Part shown: positions 61,830 to 64,000 of the stretch, in pieces
Position numbering within the stretch: position 1 is the first letter of the stretch
How the letters are laid out: every line of letters starts with the position of its first letter
DNA from: Paenibacillus glycinis
GTDB taxonomy: Bacteria; Bacillota; Bacilli; Paenibacillales; Paenibacillaceae
NCBI RefSeq assembly: GCF_009909185.1
Contig: NZ_JAAAMV010000027.1
Span: forward strand, 106,017-170,016
DNA: 64,000 bases
Reading direction: 5' to 3'
Notes under the pieces: generated by a model
The model's database searches: none
What the model saw: the letters and a program-made list of their open reading frames with translations, nothing else
What the model was told of the DNA's origin: nothing
Translations under genes and position numbers: made by a program

Positions 61830-62297
61830 ATGGCCGATCAGGCAAGCAGCGCGGCAGCAACGGCTGGCGAGAACGAATTGGTGGCGACGCGCGTCATCCG
61901 TGCGCCGAAGGAAACGGTGTTCGACGCATGGACGGATCCGGAGCTGCTGGCGCGATGGTGGGGACCGAAGGGCTTCACGAATACGTTCAGCGAATTCGAC
62001 CCGAGACCGGGAGGCACGTGGACATTCGTCATGCACGGTCCGAACGGCGCCGATTATGCGAATACGAACGTATTCGTGGAAGTCGTACGTCCCGAACGGA
62101 TCGTCCTGAAGCATGTCTTGGCGCCGGTATTCGAGCTCACGGCGACCTTCGAGGAAACCGGCGGCGGTACGCTTATCGTGTTCCGCCAGCGCTTCGAGGA
62201 AGCCGCGGTGTACGAGCAAGTGAAGGGGTATGCGGCGAACGGCAACGAAGAGAATTTGGACAAGCTGTCGGCGCTCGTCACGGGCTTGACTTCCTAG
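61830..62297 (+). CDS. SRPBCC (AHSA1-like) protein 2
   Basis: 155 residues: VATRVIRAPKETVFDAWTDPE, WWGPKGFTNTFSEFDPRPGG, FVMHGPNGADY, a canonical AHSA1-like SRPBCC protein. GAAGGGG upstream. About 90 bp after the first SRPBCC gene; sequence clearly diverged from it, so not a recent duplication. Terminator 85 bp downstream. Confidence 0.9.
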   Translation: MADQASSAAATAGENELVATRVIRAPKETVFDAWTDPELLARWWGPKGFTNTFSEFDPRPGGTWTFVMHGPNGADYANTNVFVEVVRPERIVLKHVLAPVFELTATFEETGGGTLIVFRQRFEEAAVYEQVKGYAANGNEENLDKLSALVTGLTS

Positions 62298-62382
62298 CGC
62301 TTACGAGGTCATCGCTTCTCCCCGGAGATCGGAAGACGAATCGCAAGCAGTCCCGAACGATGCAGCGATAACTTACCGGCCA

Positions 62383-62426
62383 GCCGTCCCGCATGCAGGG
62401 CTTCACGCATGCGGGACGGCTTTTTT
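62383..62426 (+). terminator. Terminator after the SRPBCC genes
   Basis: Perfect 14-bp stem GCCGTCCCGCATGC / GCATGCGGGACGGC, 10-nt loop, TTTTTT. Confidence 0.9.
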
Positions 62427-62469
62427 CAGTTGGACGGATCCGGCATGCGGGCGCGCGACCTTCTCCCAC

Positions 62470-62518
62470 TTGCGAACGCGTTTCGTTTGCGCTATAACTT
62501 GGAGAATAGCTCGTCCAA
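62470..62518 (+). promoter_or_regulatory. Promoter and MerR-type operator of the MerR-MDR pair
   Basis: TTGCGA (62470-62475), 17-bp spacer, TATAAC (62493-62498). A dyad TTGGA (62499-62503) / TCCAA (62514-62518) follows the -10 box, a typical NmlR/AdhR-like site, here placed to repress. Confidence 0.5.
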
Positions 62519-62534
62519 TGCCGGAGGTGATAAA

Positions 62535-62942
62535 ATGCCATTTTCCATCAAAGAAGCTTCGCAACGGCTGGGATGCCCGGCGCATACGATCCGTTATTAC
62601 GAGAAGGAAGGCCTGCTGCCCTTCATCGAGCGGGACGAGCAGGGCAATCGCGTCTTCGAGGAGCGGGATCTGGATTGGATGCGGCTGATGACCTGCTTCC
62701 GCGCGACGGGCATGAAGGTGGCGGACCTGAAGCAGATCGTCGATTTGGCGCTGCTCGGCGAATCCACGATTCCGCAGCGTCAGGCGATCCTGGAGGCGCA
62801 CAAGGAGGAGCTCCGGCGCAGGCAGGCCGATCTGGACGTGGCTTTCGAAGCCGTCAACCGCAAACTGACGGTCTATGACGAGATCGCCAGGGGAAAGGTC
62901 AAGCCGGGCCGCGAGATGCGAATGGACGGAGAGGAAGGATAA
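62535..62942 (+). CDS. MerR family regulator (NmlR/AdhR-like)
   Basis: 135 residues. Winged helix MPFSIKEASQRLGCPAHTIRYYEKEGLL and a short dimerisation helix (residues about 80-120, HKEELRRRQADLDVAFEAVN). Carries a Cys in LGCPAHTIRY (residue 14) and one later (MTCFRATG, about 54); Cys-54-like positions in the NmlR/AdhR group sense aldehydes. GGAGGTG precedes ATG 62535. Stop and start of the next gene are 1 bp apart. Confidence 0.88.
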   Translation: MPFSIKEASQRLGCPAHTIRYYEKEGLLPFIERDEQGNRVFEERDLDWMRLMTCFRATGMKVADLKQIVDLALLGESTIPQRQAILEAHKEELRRRQADLDVAFEAVNRKLTVYDEIARGKVKPGREMRMDGEEG

Positions 62943-62943
62943 G

Positions 62944-63873
62944 ATGACGCGACCGATGATGCAAGCCATGCGTTACCATGAATTCGGCGCTGCCGATGTC
63001 ATGCGGCTGGAAGAGGTGCCGCGGCCCGAGCCGCAAGCAGGCGAGGTGCTCGTCCGCGTCGTCGCGGCCGGCGTGCTGCCGGCGGATTGGAAGCTTCGCA
63101 AAGGGCTGTTCCCGATGCCGGTGCGGTTCCCGGTCATACCGGGCACCGCCTTCGCGGGAATCGTGGAGGAGACGGCGCCGGGCGTGACGGATTTCCGCCC
63201 GGGGCAGGCGGTCTTCGGACGGAGCCCGAACGGAACGTACGCGGAGTTTGCGGCGGTTCCCGCGGAAGCGATCGCCGCCAAACCGCCAGGGATCGGCTTC
63301 GAAGAGGCGGCGGCCGTGTCCGGCGGCGCGACGACCGCCTGGCGGGCGATCATGGACGGGGAGGTCAAGCCCGGCGACCGGGTACTGATCCACGGCGCGG
63401 CGGGCGGCGTCGGCCTATTCGCCGTGCAGTTCGCCAAATGGAAGGGCGCGCATGTCGTCGGCACGGCCGGTCCGGCCAATCTCGACTTCATCCGGTCGCT
63501 CGGCGCGGACGCGGCCGTCGACTATACGGCCGAGCCGTTCGAGAACGCGGCGCAGGACGTTGATTTCGTGCTGGATACGATCGGCGGGAAGACGCTGGAG
63601 CGGTCCTGGACCGTCGTGAAGCGAGGCGGCGCCTTGATCACGATTACCGGTCGGCCGCCGATCGAGAAGGGGCTGGAGACGGGCGTCCGCATCATTAAGC
63701 CGTCGCTCGCTTCCGGCGATGACTTGGCGGCGATTGCAGGCCTGCTCGAGCAAGGCATCGTGAGGGCGATCGTGCAACGAAGCTACCCGCTCGGCGAGGC
63801 GCGCCTGGCGCAGGAGCAGAGCGAAAGCGGCCACGGCCGCGGACGGATCGTGCTGCGGATAAGCGAAGCCTGA
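62944..63873 (+). CDS. NAD(P)-dependent MDR alcohol dehydrogenase/quinone reductase
   Basis: 309 residues: GroES-like domain (GEVLVRVVAAGVLPADWKLRKG, GTAFAGIVEETA) and Rossmann domain HGAAGGVGLFAVQFAKWKGA. No zinc ligands, so a quinone-reductase-like MDR. ATG 62944 after GAGAGGAAGG. In one operon with the NmlR/AdhR-type MerR gene, an arrangement common for aldehyde- or electrophile-detoxifying enzymes. Confidence 0.9.
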   Translation: MTRPMMQAMRYHEFGAADVMRLEEVPRPEPQAGEVLVRVVAAGVLPADWKLRKGLFPMPVRFPVIPGTAFAGIVEETAPGVTDFRPGQAVFGRSPNGTYAEFAAVPAEAIAAKPPGIGFEEAAAVSGGATTAWRAIMDGEVKPGDRVLIHGAAGGVGLFAVQFAKWKGAHVVGTAGPANLDFIRSLGADAAVDYTAEPFENAAQDVDFVLDTIGGKTLERSWTVVKRGGALITITGRPPIEKGLETGVRIIKPSLASGDDLAAIAGLLEQGIVRAIVQRSYPLGEARLAQEQSESGHGRGRIVLRISEA

Positions 63874-63930
63874 GGCGCCGATTGGTTTGAATCCTGCAAA
63901 AGCTGTCCCCTCGCCGGTCGCAGTGGTATT

Positions 63931-64000
63931 ATCCCCTTCAAGTAGACACTCAAAAAAACCTCGTGTTAACATGAAGTTTTGAGTGCCACTTGGAGGGGAT
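63931..64000. mobile_element. Inverted-repeat structure resembling the end of an insertion sequence
   Basis: ATCCCCTTCAAGTAGACACT and following bases (63931-63955) pair with 63977-64000 over about 24 bp with three differences; loop of about 21 bp. The last bases before the window edge are a GGAGGGGA site. Such hairpin-bearing ends with CACTCAAAA arms precede transposase genes of IS3-like elements in Paenibacillaceae. The element itself, if any, lies outside the window. Confidence 0.35.

Overview
The window is about 64 kb of GC-rich (roughly 60%) chromosome. The gene content points to a spore-forming Paenibacillaceae member, Cohnella- or Paenibacillus-like. The clues are strong AGGAGG-type ribosome binding sites, frequent TTG/GTG starts, stalk (copper amine oxidase N-like) domain proteins, a SleB-type cell wall hydrolase, YjcZ- and YjfB-type small proteins, an SLH-repeat protein, the Lpl/Ytc-type sugar ABC system and a Firmicutes-style PGI. 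No rRNA, tRNA, CRISPR array, prophage or complete insertion sequence was seen. The genus is inference.

Layout. 1-4.7 kb (minus): CUT1-type carbohydrate ABC importer (two permeases, binding lipoprotein) with a GntR/LacI-type regulator cut by the window edge. 5.1-11.1 kb (plus): five-gene oligopeptide ABC operon behind a consensus promoter. 11.1-16.3 kb: CBS protein, stalk/DUF3298 protein, Gly-rich YjcZ-like peptide, DrrAB-type exporter, L,D-transpeptidase. 16.4-16.75 kb: a gene-free, highly structured segment that may encode an RNA. 16.8-25 kb: class I aldolase, AraC regulator, SDR, luciferase-like oxidoreductase, broken VOC gene, ABC exporter, SleB-like hydrolase. 25-30.3 kb: Tet(L)-like MFS pump behind a 20-codon leader, ArsR regulator whose promoter implies a leaderless mRNA, BcrAB-like exporter, LysR regulator. 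30.4-37.7 kb: zwf-tkt-tal-pgi-gnd, a pentose phosphate/upper glycolysis operon. 37.9-40.2 kb: small ORF, terminator, ABC-F ATPase, an attenuation-like arrangement. 40-49.5 kb: orphan binding lipoprotein, membrane proteins, MDR reductase, YjfB, 7TM histidine kinase, SLH protein, frameshifted AraC gene, VOC protein. 49.7-64 kb: lactonase (6-phosphogluconolactonase type), BTAD response regulator, deoD, Fur-box genes including an FhuF-like protein, LysR/DMT and LysR/O-methyltransferase divergent pairs, MerR regulators with SRPBCC and MDR partners, and at the very end an inverted-repeat structure resembling the terminus of an insertion sequence.

How it fits together. The zwf operon plus the lactonase at 49.7 kb and the aldolase at 16.8 kb cover the oxidative and non-oxidative pentose phosphate pathway and its link to glycolysis; the divergent LysR gene is the obvious candidate regulator. 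The window is otherwise rich in small-molecule export and one-component regulation. The most interesting material lies between genes: two resistance-type genes (MFS pump, ABC-F) each have a small translated-looking ORF and an RNA structure upstream, deoD has a Shine-Dalgarno separated from its start by a perfect hairpin, and an ArsR gene appears leaderless. These are read from sequence alone and are inference until RNA is measured.
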